Shown piece after piece: positions 14,471 to 22,364 of a stretch of 24,423 nt of DNA. Origin of the DNA: Firmicutes bacterium UBA911 (lineage in GTDB: Bacteria > Bacillota > Desulfotomaculia > Desulfotomaculales > Desulforudaceae); the NCBI GenBank assembly GCA_002294005.1, contig DBEH01000055.1, positions 31,463 through 55,885 on the forward strand. The letters are read 5' to 3'. The notes below the pieces were generated by a model. The model ran no database searches. It saw only the letters and a list, made by a program, of their open reading frames with translations, and had not been told where the DNA came from. A program made the position numbers and the translations under genes. The number at the start of each line of letters is the position of its first letter. Position 1 is the stretch's first letter.

Positions 14471-14815
14471 GTGCCGCCGTATGTTATTCCCGACCAGTGC
14501 GACGGGTGTCAGGGCGAGCGGGAACCGCTTTGCGAGCTGGTCTGCCCGGGCAACCTGATGGTGATTGAAGAACCCACCGGCAAGGCGGTTTGCCGGGATG
14601 TGGGCGACTGCTGGGACTGCATGACCTGCACCAAGTATTGTCCGCGGCAGGCGATCCAGACCAGGATACAGTACCAGTTGGCCTTTGTCCCCGGGAAACT
14701 CGTCCCCGTTGTCGGCCCGCACAGTGTCACCTGGACCCTGATCGATTGCCACGGCCACGTGGAACGCTTCATTATGCGGATGCTGGCCGGAGACGAAGAG
14801 GAAGAAGATTTGTAG
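14471..14815 (+). CDS. AprB-like two-[4Fe-4S] ferredoxin subunit without the AprB C-terminal tail
   Basis: A 114-residue ferredoxin that aligns without gaps to the AprB encoded at 16293 over the cluster region. Cysteines lie at 10, 13, 21, 25 and 47, 50, 53, 57, and W48, the residue between the clusters in APS reductase, is kept. It should pass electrons to the FAD of the preceding AprA-like protein. Canonical AprB continues for about 30 more residues that embrace AprA; this protein instead ends in an acidic EEEEDL tail. The start is GTG at 14471 behind AAAGGAGG. Gene order is alpha then beta, the opposite of aprBA. A hairpin at 15008-15028 ends the unit. Confidence 0.88.
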   Translation: MPPYVIPDQCDGCQGEREPLCELVCPGNLMVIEEPTGKAVCRDVGDCWDCMTCTKYCPRQAIQTRIQYQLAFVPGKLVPVVGPHSVTWTLIDCHGHVERFIMRMLAGDEEEEDL

Positions 14816-15007
14816 GCATAGATTTCGCTAAGACGGTGAAAGACCGCCGGTGCAGGCGACATTGCGAAGCGTCGCTACAGCGGTCAGCGCAGGGAGGACG
14901 GCACTGCCGCTGGGAGCCAAGCAGCGGTTTCACCGCGGCGGATACAGTGACCGGAGATAATGCCCCGGCGCACACCGGCCCCATGAAGATATAGCGGTGA
15001 CAACAAC

Positions 15008-15036
15008 GCCCCGCCGTTTCGGCGGGGCGGTTCTTG
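15008..15036. terminator. bidirectional terminator between the aprB-like and ylbF-like genes
   Basis: A perfect 9-bp stem (GCCCCGCCG / CGGCGGGGC) has a TTT loop, followed by GGTTCTTGT on the plus strand and a GTTGTTGT-type tail on the minus strand. It lies between two converging genes, which fits bidirectional termination. Confidence 0.7.
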
Positions 15037-15054
15037 TGCGCCCGGCATGCGGGG

Positions 15055-15474
15055 CTATTCGTCCTCGTCGTCCCTTTCCCGGCCTTCCTTGGGAATGGAG
15101 GCGAAGTCCGGAACCTGCTCCTTGAGGATATCCAGTTCCTGGTCTTCTTTCTGCACCTTGATGACCAGTTCGAGCACCTTGTTGATCAATTCCTGGTACC
15201 GGCCCTGAGATCCGTGAAAGGCCCGGATGGTCGGGTGTTCAGCCACCTTGAGTTCCATCTGCTCCAGGGCCCGAATCTCGTTGGGGGACAGGTCCGTGTT
15301 CTGGGACTGTTTTCTGTGAGCCATTTCTTGCATGCCGTGAAAAACCTTCAGCATTTCCAGCGCACTGTTGTCGTTGAACATCACCTTCTGTTTCGCCTTT
15401 ACTTCCCGGTATTCGGCGCACTGCGTAAGCACCCGGCCCAACTCCCGGGCTTTGTCGAGGACTTCCTGCGACAC
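15055..15474 (-). CDS. YlbF/YmcA-family (Com_YlbF) protein
   Basis: A 139-residue, largely helical, charged protein with the layout of the YlbF/YmcA family. It begins with SQEVLDKARELGRVL, followed by a 'YREVKAKQKVMFNDNSALEMLKVF' -like helix (residues about 20-45; here described only as a pattern) and a second long helix ending in a charged tail (GRERDDEDE). In Bacillus, members associate with RNase Y and affect mRNA processing, competence and sporulation. I chose GTG at 15474 because AGGAGG lies 9 nt upstream; TTG at 15480 would be only 3-4 nt from it. It is a single gene, opposite in strand to both apr units, with two promoter-like repeats upstream (15546-15636). Confidence 0.8.
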   Translation of the reverse strand: MSQEVLDKARELGRVLTQCAEYREVKAKQKVMFNDNSALEMLKVFHGMQEMAHRKQSQNTDLSPNEIRALEQMELKVAEHPTIRAFHGSQGRYQELINKVLELVIKVQKEDQELDILKEQVPDFASIPKEGRERDDEDE

Positions 15475-15523
15475 TTTCAAAAACCTCCTGTGTGTGGGGA
15501 ATGCGGCGATTTCCCTGCCGGTG

Positions 15524-15619
15524 GCTTGGCCGACTGGTCTCCGGAATTATACCACGGTGGGGAGGCGCCAATTTCGGCCTGCAGCTTGGCCCACTGATCT
15601 CTCCAGAATTATACCACGG
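15524..15619. repeat. imperfect direct repeat carrying two TATAAT boxes
   Basis: GCTTGGCCGACTGGTCT plus CCGGAATTATACCACGG (15524-15557) is repeated with a few changes at 15584-15619. On the minus strand each copy reads TGGTATAAT, an extended -10 box facing the YlbF-like gene. The duplication therefore gives two promoter cores. Confidence 0.75.
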
Positions 15620-15636
15620 GTATCCCCGCATCACAA
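15608..15636 (-). promoter_or_regulatory. promoter of the YlbF-like gene (distal copy)
   Basis: On the minus strand, TTGTGA (15631-15636) and a perfect TATAAT (15608-15613) are 17 nt apart, with an upstream TGG extended -10. A second TATAAT at 15546-15551, within the duplicated segment, has no clear -35 but keeps the extended -10. Confidence 0.7.
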
Positions 15637-15638
15637 AT

Positions 15639-15723
15639 CTGGGAGGTGAGAGGTGGGAGTTTAAGAAGAAATCGGCTGCGCCGATTTCCAAGAAAATCCC
15701 ACTTCTCACTTCCCACCTCCCAG
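15639..15723. repeat. 85-bp inverted-repeat element, MITE-like
   Basis: The outer ends CTGGGAGGTG and CACCTCCCAG are inverted, followed inward by purine-rich GAGGTGGGA and its approximate complement. The centre is a perfect AAATCGG-CTGCG-CCGATTT hairpin (15669-15687). It carries no gene. The layout suggests a small non-autonomous mobile element or dispersed structural repeat lying between two promoters. Confidence 0.6.
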
Positions 15724-16292
15724 CCGGAGCCTGCGTTTTGCCAATTTAAAGCACAGAGCGGGTATCCGGGCGGAAGAAGCTAAAAGCGGTACTTTTTTGG
15801 GGCAGACGGGACTTGTCAGCGCCGGTGGGACATGCTATATTTAACACAATCTTAGCCCGGCACCGAGGTGGTCCCCGGTTGTCGGCGCCCTATGTGCCTA
15901 GCTTCACAATACTTCGCCAGCGGGTTAATTGGGGAGCGATTATTACCAAATATCGTGTAAACCATTCCAAAATCCTAAAATTAATTTTTTCAGGCAGGAA
16001 AACCGGTGGTCACGTAGAAGTAAGTTTCTCGAAGTCTGTGGTAAATCGGCGCGGTCAGGCGTCGCGGTGCCGCCGGTACGGTACGCAGGCCTCTAAGTGC
16101 GGTGGAAACCCCCGAATAGTTTCACTTGCGTCCCTTCCGGATTCCTCTCGGAGCGGGCGTGGGGAAACCGTTACTGCGCGGTCCGTGTCTTGGGCAGAGA
16201 AGGGAGTGGTGCTCCGGAGAACAAAGCCGCCAAAGAATTCATTAAGGTTCGAACAGTTCCAGCCACAATCCTAATTTGGGAGGTTAGAATTA
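15724..16292 (+). other. aprBA promoter region and long untranslated leader
   Basis: This stretch contains the aprBA promoter (15813-15841) and then about 445 nt without a credible gene. It has an AT-rich patch (about 15925-15995, including AAAATTAATTTT) and otherwise mixed composition lower in GC than the flanking genes. A 153-codon open frame runs through it but starts within the -35 box and has no ribosome site. I could not match the leader to any riboswitch class I know. Confidence 0.55.
15813..15841 (+). promoter_or_regulatory. sigma-A-type promoter for aprBA
   Basis: TTGTCA (15813-15818) and TATATT (15836-15841) are separated by exactly 17 nt, and TGC directly before the -10 gives an extended -10. 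Transcription should begin near 15848, giving a leader of about 445 nt before aprB. Confidence 0.7.
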
Positions 16293-16733
16293 ATGCCGAC
16301 ATTTGTGATGACCGAAAAGTGCGACGGCTGCAAGGGGCAGGACAAAACCGCATGCATGTACATTTGCCCCAACGACCTGATAGTTCTGGACAAGGAAAAA
16401 ATGAAGGCCCACAACCGGGCTCCGGACGAGTGCTGGGAGTGCCTCTGCTGTGTTAAGATCTGCCCGCAGCAGGCGATGGACCTGCGAGGTTACGCCGACT
16501 TCGTCCCGATGGGCGCGTCTTGCGTGCCGCTCAGGGGCTCGCAGGACATCATGTGGACCGTTAAGTTCCGGAACGGCGACATCAAGCGCTTCAAGTTCCC
16601 CACCCGGACCACCGAAGAAGGCATGGCGGCACCCGATGGCGGATACGGCGCGGGCACGGACGACATCGCCGACGTGGTCCACCTGTACACCGAGCCGGCT
16701 TCGCTGGGCGTGGCTGTATCCACCCCTAAGTAA
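16293..16733 (+). CDS. aprB: adenylylsulfate (APS) reductase beta subunit
   Basis: A 146-residue ferredoxin subunit of dissimilatory APS reductase, which works in the cytoplasm in sulfate respiration. It holds two [4Fe-4S] clusters through C10, C13, C21, C25 and C47, C50, C53, C57. W48 lies between the clusters, as in known AprB proteins, and helps pass electrons to the FAD of AprA. Residues about 60-105 form a beta domain (RGSQDIMWTVKFRNG). The last 40 or so residues form the tail that wraps AprA. The start is ATG at 16293 behind GGGAGGT. aprA follows after 49 nt, in the usual B-then-A order. Confidence 0.97.
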   Translation: MPTFVMTEKCDGCKGQDKTACMYICPNDLIVLDKEKMKAHNRAPDECWECLCCVKICPQQAMDLRGYADFVPMGASCVPLRGSQDIMWTVKFRNGDIKRFKFPTRTTEEGMAAPDGGYGAGTDDIADVVHLYTEPASLGVAVSTPK

Positions 16734-16782
16734 GCACCGGATTAACGGAATAAATTCGTAATTTGGAGGAGGTTACATAAGA

Positions 16783-18672
16783 ATGCCGAATTTCGAAACT
16801 GTAGAAGTCACCACTGATTTCCTTATCGTTGGTGGCGGCATGGCGGCCTGCGGCGCGGCGGTTGAAGCGGCGCACTGGGCCAAAAAGCACGGCCTGCAAG
16901 TCACCCTGGTCGACAAAGCGGCCATGGACCGGAGCGGCGCCGTGGCCATGGGTCTGTCGGCCATCAACCTCTACGTCGGCCTGCGCGACAACGAGAACAC
17001 CGTAATGCAGTACGTGGAGTACGTCCGGAACGACCTGATGGGCGTCGCCCGCGACGACCTCGTTTACAACGTCGCCCGCCACGTCGACTCCACCGTGCAC
17101 CTGTTCGAGAAGTGGGGTCTGCCGATCTGGCCGAAAGGCGACGACGATCCCTTCCGGATCGGCCCGTACCAGCGGGGCGGCCGCTGGCAGGCCATGATCA
17201 ACGGCGAGTCCTACAAGGTCATCGTGGCGGAAGCTGCGAAGAACGCCCTCGGCGTTGACAACATCTACGAGCGCGTGTTCATCGTGGACCCGATCGTGGA
17301 AAACAACCGGTTCGTCGGCTGTGTGGGTTTTAGCACCCGCGAGGAGAAGTTCTACGTGTTCCGCGCGAAGGTTGCCTTGTGCGCGATGGGTGGCTGCGTG
17401 GGCGTGTTCCGTCCGCGGTCCTCCGGTGAGGGTCTCGGCCGGTCCTGGTACCCGCCGTTCTCCACCGGCTCCAGCGCCTACTTCACCATCAAGGCCGGCG
17501 CCGAGATGACCTGCCAGGAAGTCCGGTTCATCCCGGTCCGCTTCAAGGACGCCTACGGCCCGGTCGGCGCGTGGTTCCTGCTCTTCAAGTCCACCGCGAC
17601 CAACGCCTTCGGCGAAGTGTACATGCAGACCAACGCCGGCGAACTCGACAACTGGGGCAAGTACGGCAAGGTGAAGCCGATCCCGGCCAACCTGCGCAAC
17701 TACCTCGGCATGATGGACGTCTCCGCCGGCAAGGGCCCGCTCTACATGCAGACGGCCGACGCCATCAAGCGCCTCGCCGCCAAGTACGAGGGCGATGAGA
17801 AGGCCTTCAAGAAGAAGATGAAGCACCTCCACGACGAAGCGTGGGAAGACTTCCTCGACATGACCATCTCCCAGGCCCTCCTGTGGGCGGCCTGCAACAT
17901 CCACCCCGAGCAACAAGAGTCTGAAATTGCCGCCGCCGAGCCGTACTTCATCGGTTCGCACTCCGGCGCCTCCGGCGCCTGGATCAGCGGTCCGGACGAC
18001 GTGGCGCCGCCGGAATATTTCTGGGGCTACGCCAACCTGACCACGGTCGACGGCCTGTTTGCCGCCGGTGACGCCTCCGGCGCGTCCAGCCACAAGTTCT
18101 CCTCCGGTTCGCATGCGGAAGGCCGCATCGCCGCCAAGGCCGCCTGCAAGTACCTGGTCGACAAGAACCCCGACCTGCCGGCCCTGGACCCGGCGGTGGT
18201 CGAGGCCCTGAAGGCCAAGGTCCTGGCTCCGCTCGACCGGTTCGTGGAGTTCAAGGACTTCACCACCGCTCCGGAAGTCAACCCGAACTACATCCTGCCG
18301 AAGCAGTACAAGCACCGCATCCAGAAGCTGATGGACGAGTACGCCGGCGGCTGGGGCGCCAACTTCACCACCAGCAAGATGCTGCTGGAGAAGGGCATGT
18401 GGTACCTGCAGATGCTGAAGGAAGACTCCGAGAAGCTCGCGGCGCGCGACCTGAACGAGCTGATGCGCTGCTGGGAGAACATCCACCGCACCTGGGTGGC
18501 CGAGTCCCACATCCGCACCGTCCTGTTCCGCGAAGAGACCCGCTGGCCGGGCTACTACTTCCGCGCCGACTTCCCGAAGATGGACGACAGTTGGGAAGTC
18601 TTCGTGAACTGCAAGTACGACCCGAACAGCGGCGAGTGGGAAGTCTTCAAGAGAGACATCATCAAGTTGTAG
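16783..18672 (+). CDS. aprA: adenylylsulfate (APS) reductase alpha subunit
   Basis: A 629-residue FAD subunit that reduces APS to sulfite and AMP. The FAD motif is FLIVGGGMAACGAA (about residues 13-26). Residues expected to bind APS are all present: N62, W222, R253 in FIPVRFKD, G262/F265/L266 in YGPVGAWFLLFK, and H393 in GSHSGASGAW. The FAD-contacting DASGASSHKFSSGSHAEGR follows near 430. The length is near normal for AprA. The start is ATG at 16783 behind GGAGGAGG. Codon use is strongly biased to C-ending codons compared with neighbours, as expected for a very highly expressed protein. A strong terminator follows at 18689. Electrons are expected to come from the QmoAB/HdrCB proteins encoded downstream. 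Confidence 0.98.
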   Translation: MPNFETVEVTTDFLIVGGGMAACGAAVEAAHWAKKHGLQVTLVDKAAMDRSGAVAMGLSAINLYVGLRDNENTVMQYVEYVRNDLMGVARDDLVYNVARHVDSTVHLFEKWGLPIWPKGDDDPFRIGPYQRGGRWQAMINGESYKVIVAEAAKNALGVDNIYERVFIVDPIVENNRFVGCVGFSTREEKFYVFRAKVALCAMGGCVGVFRPRSSGEGLGRSWYPPFSTGSSAYFTIKAGAEMTCQEVRFIPVRFKDAYGPVGAWFLLFKSTATNAFGEVYMQTNAGELDNWGKYGKVKPIPANLRNYLGMMDVSAGKGPLYMQTADAIKRLAAKYEGDEKAFKKKMKHLHDEAWEDFLDMTISQALLWAACNIHPEQQESEIAAAEPYFIGSHSGASGAWISGPDDVAPPEYFWGYANLTTVDGLFAAGDASGASSHKFSSGSHAEGRIAAKAACKYLVDKNPDLPALDPAVVEALKAKVLAPLDRFVEFKDFTTAPEVNPNYILPKQYKHRIQKLMDEYAGGWGANFTTSKMLLEKGMWYLQMLKEDSEKLAARDLNELMRCWENIHRTWVAESHIRTVLFREETRWPGYYFRADFPKMDDSWEVFVNCKYDPNSGEWEVFKRDIIKL

Positions 18673-18688
18673 CTTCCAGAGGGGAAAC

Positions 18689-18731
18689 GCGGGCGAAATC
18701 CGGGGATTTCGCCCGCCACTTCCTTTTTTTT
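18689..18731 (+). terminator. strong intrinsic terminator after aprA
   Basis: A perfect 12-bp stem (GCGGGCGAAATC / GATTTCGCCCGC) with a CGGG loop is followed within a few bases by TTCC and eight T. It should end most aprBA transcripts before qmoA, with only read-through or a new promoter serving qmoAB. Confidence 0.85.
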
Positions 18732-18827
18732 CTTCAACAGACGAAAGAGTCTGCGGTCTGCCTAAAGACAGAATGCAAAGCGCAACGACCGTGGAGATGG
18801 GCAGCGGATACACCAGCAGCCGTGGAC

Positions 18828-18861
18828 GGGAGGCCCCAAAGCCTCCCCGCTGTGTGTTTTT
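18828..18861 (+). promoter_or_regulatory. hairpin in the qmoA leader
   Basis: GGGAGGC and GCCTCCC form a 7-bp stem around CCCAAA, with TTTTT about 9 nt after the stem and 32 nt before qmoA. The T run is too far away for a normal terminator, so it could be an attenuator or an mRNA-stabilising hairpin. Confidence 0.35.
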
Positions 18862-18892
18862 AGTCCCAATATTTACGTAGGGTGATAACAAT

Positions 18893-20152
18893 ATGGCCAA
18901 CAAAAGCATCCTGGTTGTCGGGGGAGGGATAAGCGGGCTGACCACGGCCCTGGAAGCGGCGGAGGTGGGCTGCGAGGTTTACCTCGTGGAAAAAAACCCC
19001 TACCTGGGCGGCCGGGTCGCTCAGCTGCACCAGTACTTCCCCAAACTGTGTCCGCCGAACTGCGGGCTGGAGATCAACTTCCGGCGCCTGCGCAAGAACC
19101 CCAGAATCAAACTCTTCACCTGTGCCGAGGTCGAGAAGATCTCCGGCCGAAAGGGAGACTTTGACGTCACCGTCAAGCTGAACCCGCGTTACATCAAGGC
19201 CCAGTGCACTGCGTGCGGCGACTGCATGGCGGTCTGCCCGGCCGAGCGGGTAAACGACTTCAACTACGGCCTGGACACCACCAAGGCCGCCTACCTGCCC
19301 CACCCGTTCGCCTTCCCCTTGCGCTACGTGATCGACCGCCGGGCCTGCCCCGACGGCTGCGCCAAGTGCGTGGAGGCGTGCAAGTACAACGTGGTCGACC
19401 TCGCCATGGCCCCCGAAACGGTCAACCTGAAGGTGGGGGCGGTGGTGTACGCCACCGGCTGGCAGCCGTACGACGCCGCCAAGATCGGCTACTACGGTTT
19501 CGGGCGCGCAAAGAACGTCATCACCAACGTCATGCTGGAGCGGTTGGCGGTCCCGAACGGCCCGACCGAGGGCAAAATCGTCCGCCCGTCGGACGGCCGG
19601 CAGCCCGGGACCATCGCTTTCGTGCAGTGTGCCGGCTCGCGGGACGAGAACCACCAGGCCTACTGCTCCCAGATCTGTTGCCTGGCCACCCTGAAGCAGA
19701 TCACCTACATCCGGGAAAAGAACCCGGACGCCAAAATCTACGTGTTCTACATCGACATCCGGGCGCTGGGCAAGTACGAGGACTTCTACACCAAGGTGGC
19801 CCAGGACGAAAACGTGGTCTTCATCAAGGGCAAAGTCGGTGAGATCACTGCGGACCCGGCCACCGGAGACCTGATTCTCGAGACCGAGAACCAGGAGGCG
19901 GGCAAGACCGTCACCCAGACGGTGAACCTGGTGGTGCTGGCCACCGGTATGAAGCCGTCCGCTTTGGAGGCTCCGGTCCCCTCGGAACTGGCCGCAGCCG
20001 ACGCGGGCGGTTTCGTGGTTTCCGACATAGCCGGGACTGGCGTCGGCGGTGCCGGGTGCGCCCGGAAGCCGATGGAGGTTTCGGCGTCCGTGCGCGACGC
20101 CACGGCGGCCGCGCTCAAAGCCATTCAGGCTACGGTGGGGGGTGGCAAGTAG
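18893..20152 (+). CDS. qmoA: quinone-interacting oxidoreductase subunit QmoA (HdrA-like flavoprotein)
   Basis: A 419-residue soluble flavoprotein of the HdrA family and normal QmoA length. The FAD motif is ILVVGGGISGLTTA (about residues 6-19), with LVEKNPYLGGRVAQ following. Iron-sulfur ligands are seen at C105, C108, C111, C115 (classical ferredoxin spacing) and C152, C156, C159, C163 (C-x3-C-x2-C-x3-C). The HdrA-type segment FVQCAGSRDENHQAYCSQICC lies near residue 244 and is broken here only by description. QmoA works with QmoB in moving electrons between the respiratory pool and AprBA. The start is ATG at 18893 with a weak AGGGTGAT site. It ends one base before the qmoB start codon, so translation is coupled. 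Confidence 0.96.
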   Translation: MANKSILVVGGGISGLTTALEAAEVGCEVYLVEKNPYLGGRVAQLHQYFPKLCPPNCGLEINFRRLRKNPRIKLFTCAEVEKISGRKGDFDVTVKLNPRYIKAQCTACGDCMAVCPAERVNDFNYGLDTTKAAYLPHPFAFPLRYVIDRRACPDGCAKCVEACKYNVVDLAMAPETVNLKVGAVVYATGWQPYDAAKIGYYGFGRAKNVITNVMLERLAVPNGPTEGKIVRPSDGRQPGTIAFVQCAGSRDENHQAYCSQICCLATLKQITYIREKNPDAKIYVFYIDIRALGKYEDFYTKVAQDENVVFIKGKVGEITADPATGDLILETENQEAGKTVTQTVNLVVLATGMKPSALEAPVPSELAAADAGGFVVSDIAGTGVGGAGCARKPMEVSASVRDATAAALKAIQATVGGGK

Positions 20153-20153
20153 G

Positions 20154-22364
20154 ATGACGATGACTAAGAAGCAAGCCGTATACATCTGCTCGGGTTGCGG
20201 TATCGGCGAGGCCCTGGATCTGGCGGCCCTGACCAAGGTGGCGAACAAGGAGTTCAAGATCCAGGACGTGAAGGAGCACCCCTTCCTTTGCGGCCCCGAG
20301 GGTGTCGCCCTGATCAAGCAAGACGTCGAGGCGGGGTTCAACGCCCTCACCATCGCGGCCTGCTCGGACCGGGTTTGCTACGACGTGTTCAACTTCGGTC
20401 CGGTGATCGTAGAGCGGGTGCCCTTGCGGGAACGGGTCGCCTGGGTGCAGGAGCCCGGTCACGAGGACACCAACATGATGGCCGAGGACTACGTACGGAT
20501 GGGCCTGACCCGGATCAAGGCCGCCGAAGTGCCGGAGCCCTATGTGGCCGAAAACCCGTCCAAGACCATCCTGGTGGTGGGCAGCGGTCTCGCCGGCCTG
20601 ACGGCCGCGTGGGAGGCGGCCAAAGCCGACTACGACGTGGTGCTGGTGGAGAAGAGCGCGAAGCTTGGCGGCTGGGCCGAACAGGCGTACAAGATGCCGC
20701 CCACGAAGGAGCCGTACACCGACCTCGAGGAAAACCCCGTTCCGGCGCTGGCCAAGGCGTTGGCGGACCACCCGAAGGTCAAGGTCTACAAGGATGCCGT
20801 CATGGAGCAGATCGCCGGCGGTCCCGGCGTGTTCGACGCCAAGATTAAACAGGGCGGCACCGTGGTGGATGAGCGGGTCGGCGCCGTGGTGCTGGCGGCC
20901 GGATCCCGGCCGTACGACCCGAAGAAGTTGGGCTACCTGGGTTACGGCAAGCCCAACGTGGTCACCCAGTCCGACGTGGAGGCGCTGGCCGTAAGCGGCG
21001 ATCTGAAGAACGTGAAGCGCGTGGCCTTCATCCAGTGCGCCGGGTCGCGCGATGCGGACCACCTGCCGTACTGTTCGGCCGCCTGCTGCGTGGAAACCCT
21101 GAAGCAGGCCGCCTACCTTAAAGAGTTCAACCCGGAAGCCCAGGCCTACATCTTCTACAAGGACATCCGGGCCACGGGCAAATACGAGTACTTCTACAAG
21201 GCCGTCCAGCAGACGGGAGCGGTGTTCATCAAGACTGAGATTCCCGGCGTAGCCGTGAGCGAGGACGGCGGCAAGCTGGCGGTGGCCGGAAAGGACCTCA
21301 TCCTGGGCGAGGAAGTCAAGATCGGCGGCCTCGACCTGGTGGTCCTGGCTAACGGTATGCAGAGCAACGCCGGCTTCGGTGAGGAGATCGCCGCCCAAGC
21401 CGAGGAGGAAGCGGCGGCGGCCAAGGAAGAAGAAATGGTCCAGGCGGACCAGATCATTAAGTCGGACCTCCTGAACCTGGCCTACCGGCAGGGACCGGAA
21501 ATGCCGGCGTTAAAGTATGGTTTCCCGGATTCGCACTTCATCTGCTTCCCGTACGAGACCCGCCGGACCGGGATCTACGCCGCCGGCACCGTCCGGGCGA
21601 CCATGCAGATCCCGACCGCCATCGAGGACGGCACCGGCGCGGCCCTGAAGGCCATCCAGTGCGTGGAGGCCGTAATCCGGGGCGAGGCGGTGCACCCGAG
21701 AGCCGGGGACACCTCCTATCCGGAATTCTTTATGCAGCGCTGCACCCAGTGCAAGCGGTGTACCGAGGAATGCCCGTTCGGGGCGATCAACGAGGACGAG
21801 AAGGCCAACCCGCTGCCGGAACGGACCCGCTGCCGGCGGTGCGGTACCTGTATGGGCGCCTGCCCCGAGCGAATCATTTCCTTCAAGGACTTCTCGGTGC
21901 CCATGATCGGCGGCATGGGCAAGGCGATCGAGGTGCCGGAAGAGGACGAGGAAAAACCGAGAGTCCTCATCTTTGCCTGCGAGAACGACGTCATCCCGGC
22001 GCTCGATATGGCGGGCATCAGTCGCCTGCAGTTCTCCGCTTGGGTACGTGTCATTCCGCTCCGGTGTCTCGGTTCGCTGAACCTGATCTGGATCTCCGAC
22101 GCCATGTCGGGGGGCTTTGACGGCGTGATGCTGCTGGGGTGCAAACACGGTGACGAGTACCAGTGCCACTTCGTCAAGGGCAGTGAGCTGGCCGAGATCC
22201 GCCTGTCCAAGGTTGCGGAGACCCTGGACCGGCTGGCCCTCGAGTCCGAACGCTGCCGCATGCACCAGATCAGCGTTATGGATTACTTCCGGATCCCGCA
22301 GCTCATCGGGGACTTCGTGAAGAGGCTCGACGAGCTCGGTCCGAACCCGATGAAGGGCTTCTAG
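20154..22364 (+). CDS. qmoB: quinone-interacting oxidoreductase subunit QmoB (HdrA-MvhD-like)
   Basis: A 736-residue HdrA-like flavoprotein. An N-terminal cysteine region (YICSGCG, FLCGPEG, ACSDRVCYD) is followed by an FAD domain with ILVVGSGLAGLTAA near residue 140. The HdrA signature FIQCAGSRDADHLPYCSAAC (near 295) is present, then two [4Fe-4S] clusters at C530/533/536/540 and C560/563/566/570. The C-terminal 120 residues resemble MvhD (VLIFACEND, LLGCKHGDEYQCHFVKG), the electron-input subunit of hydrogenase-Hdr complexes. The MvhD-like end implies an electron partner besides AprBA. I chose ATG at 20154 (ATG at 20160 is also possible) because GGGGGGTGG precedes it; the frame is open further upstream only as an overlap with qmoA. 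No qmoC follows. Confidence 0.95.
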   Translation: MTMTKKQAVYICSGCGIGEALDLAALTKVANKEFKIQDVKEHPFLCGPEGVALIKQDVEAGFNALTIAACSDRVCYDVFNFGPVIVERVPLRERVAWVQEPGHEDTNMMAEDYVRMGLTRIKAAEVPEPYVAENPSKTILVVGSGLAGLTAAWEAAKADYDVVLVEKSAKLGGWAEQAYKMPPTKEPYTDLEENPVPALAKALADHPKVKVYKDAVMEQIAGGPGVFDAKIKQGGTVVDERVGAVVLAAGSRPYDPKKLGYLGYGKPNVVTQSDVEALAVSGDLKNVKRVAFIQCAGSRDADHLPYCSAACCVETLKQAAYLKEFNPEAQAYIFYKDIRATGKYEYFYKAVQQTGAVFIKTEIPGVAVSEDGGKLAVAGKDLILGEEVKIGGLDLVVLANGMQSNAGFGEEIAAQAEEEAAAAKEEEMVQADQIIKSDLLNLAYRQGPEMPALKYGFPDSHFICFPYETRRTGIYAAGTVRATMQIPTAIEDGTGAALKAIQCVEAVIRGEAVHPRAGDTSYPEFFMQRCTQCKRCTEECPFGAINEDEKANPLPERTRCRRCGTCMGACPERIISFKDFSVPMIGGMGKAIEVPEEDEEKPRVLIFACENDVIPALDMAGISRLQFSAWVRVIPLRCLGSLNLIWISDAMSGGFDGVMLLGCKHGDEYQCHFVKGSELAEIRLSKVAETLDRLALESERCRMHQISVMDYFRIPQLIGDFVKRLDELGPNPMKGF

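Noticed and set aside
15813..16274. 153-codon plus-strand frame in the aprBA leader
   Set aside because: It begins inside the predicted -35 box, has no ribosome site, and its translation shows no recognisable domain or fold-like pattern.
16726..18945. 739-codon open frame on the minus strand opposite aprA
   Set aside because: It mirrors the strong codon bias of aprA, has no family features and covers a terminator.
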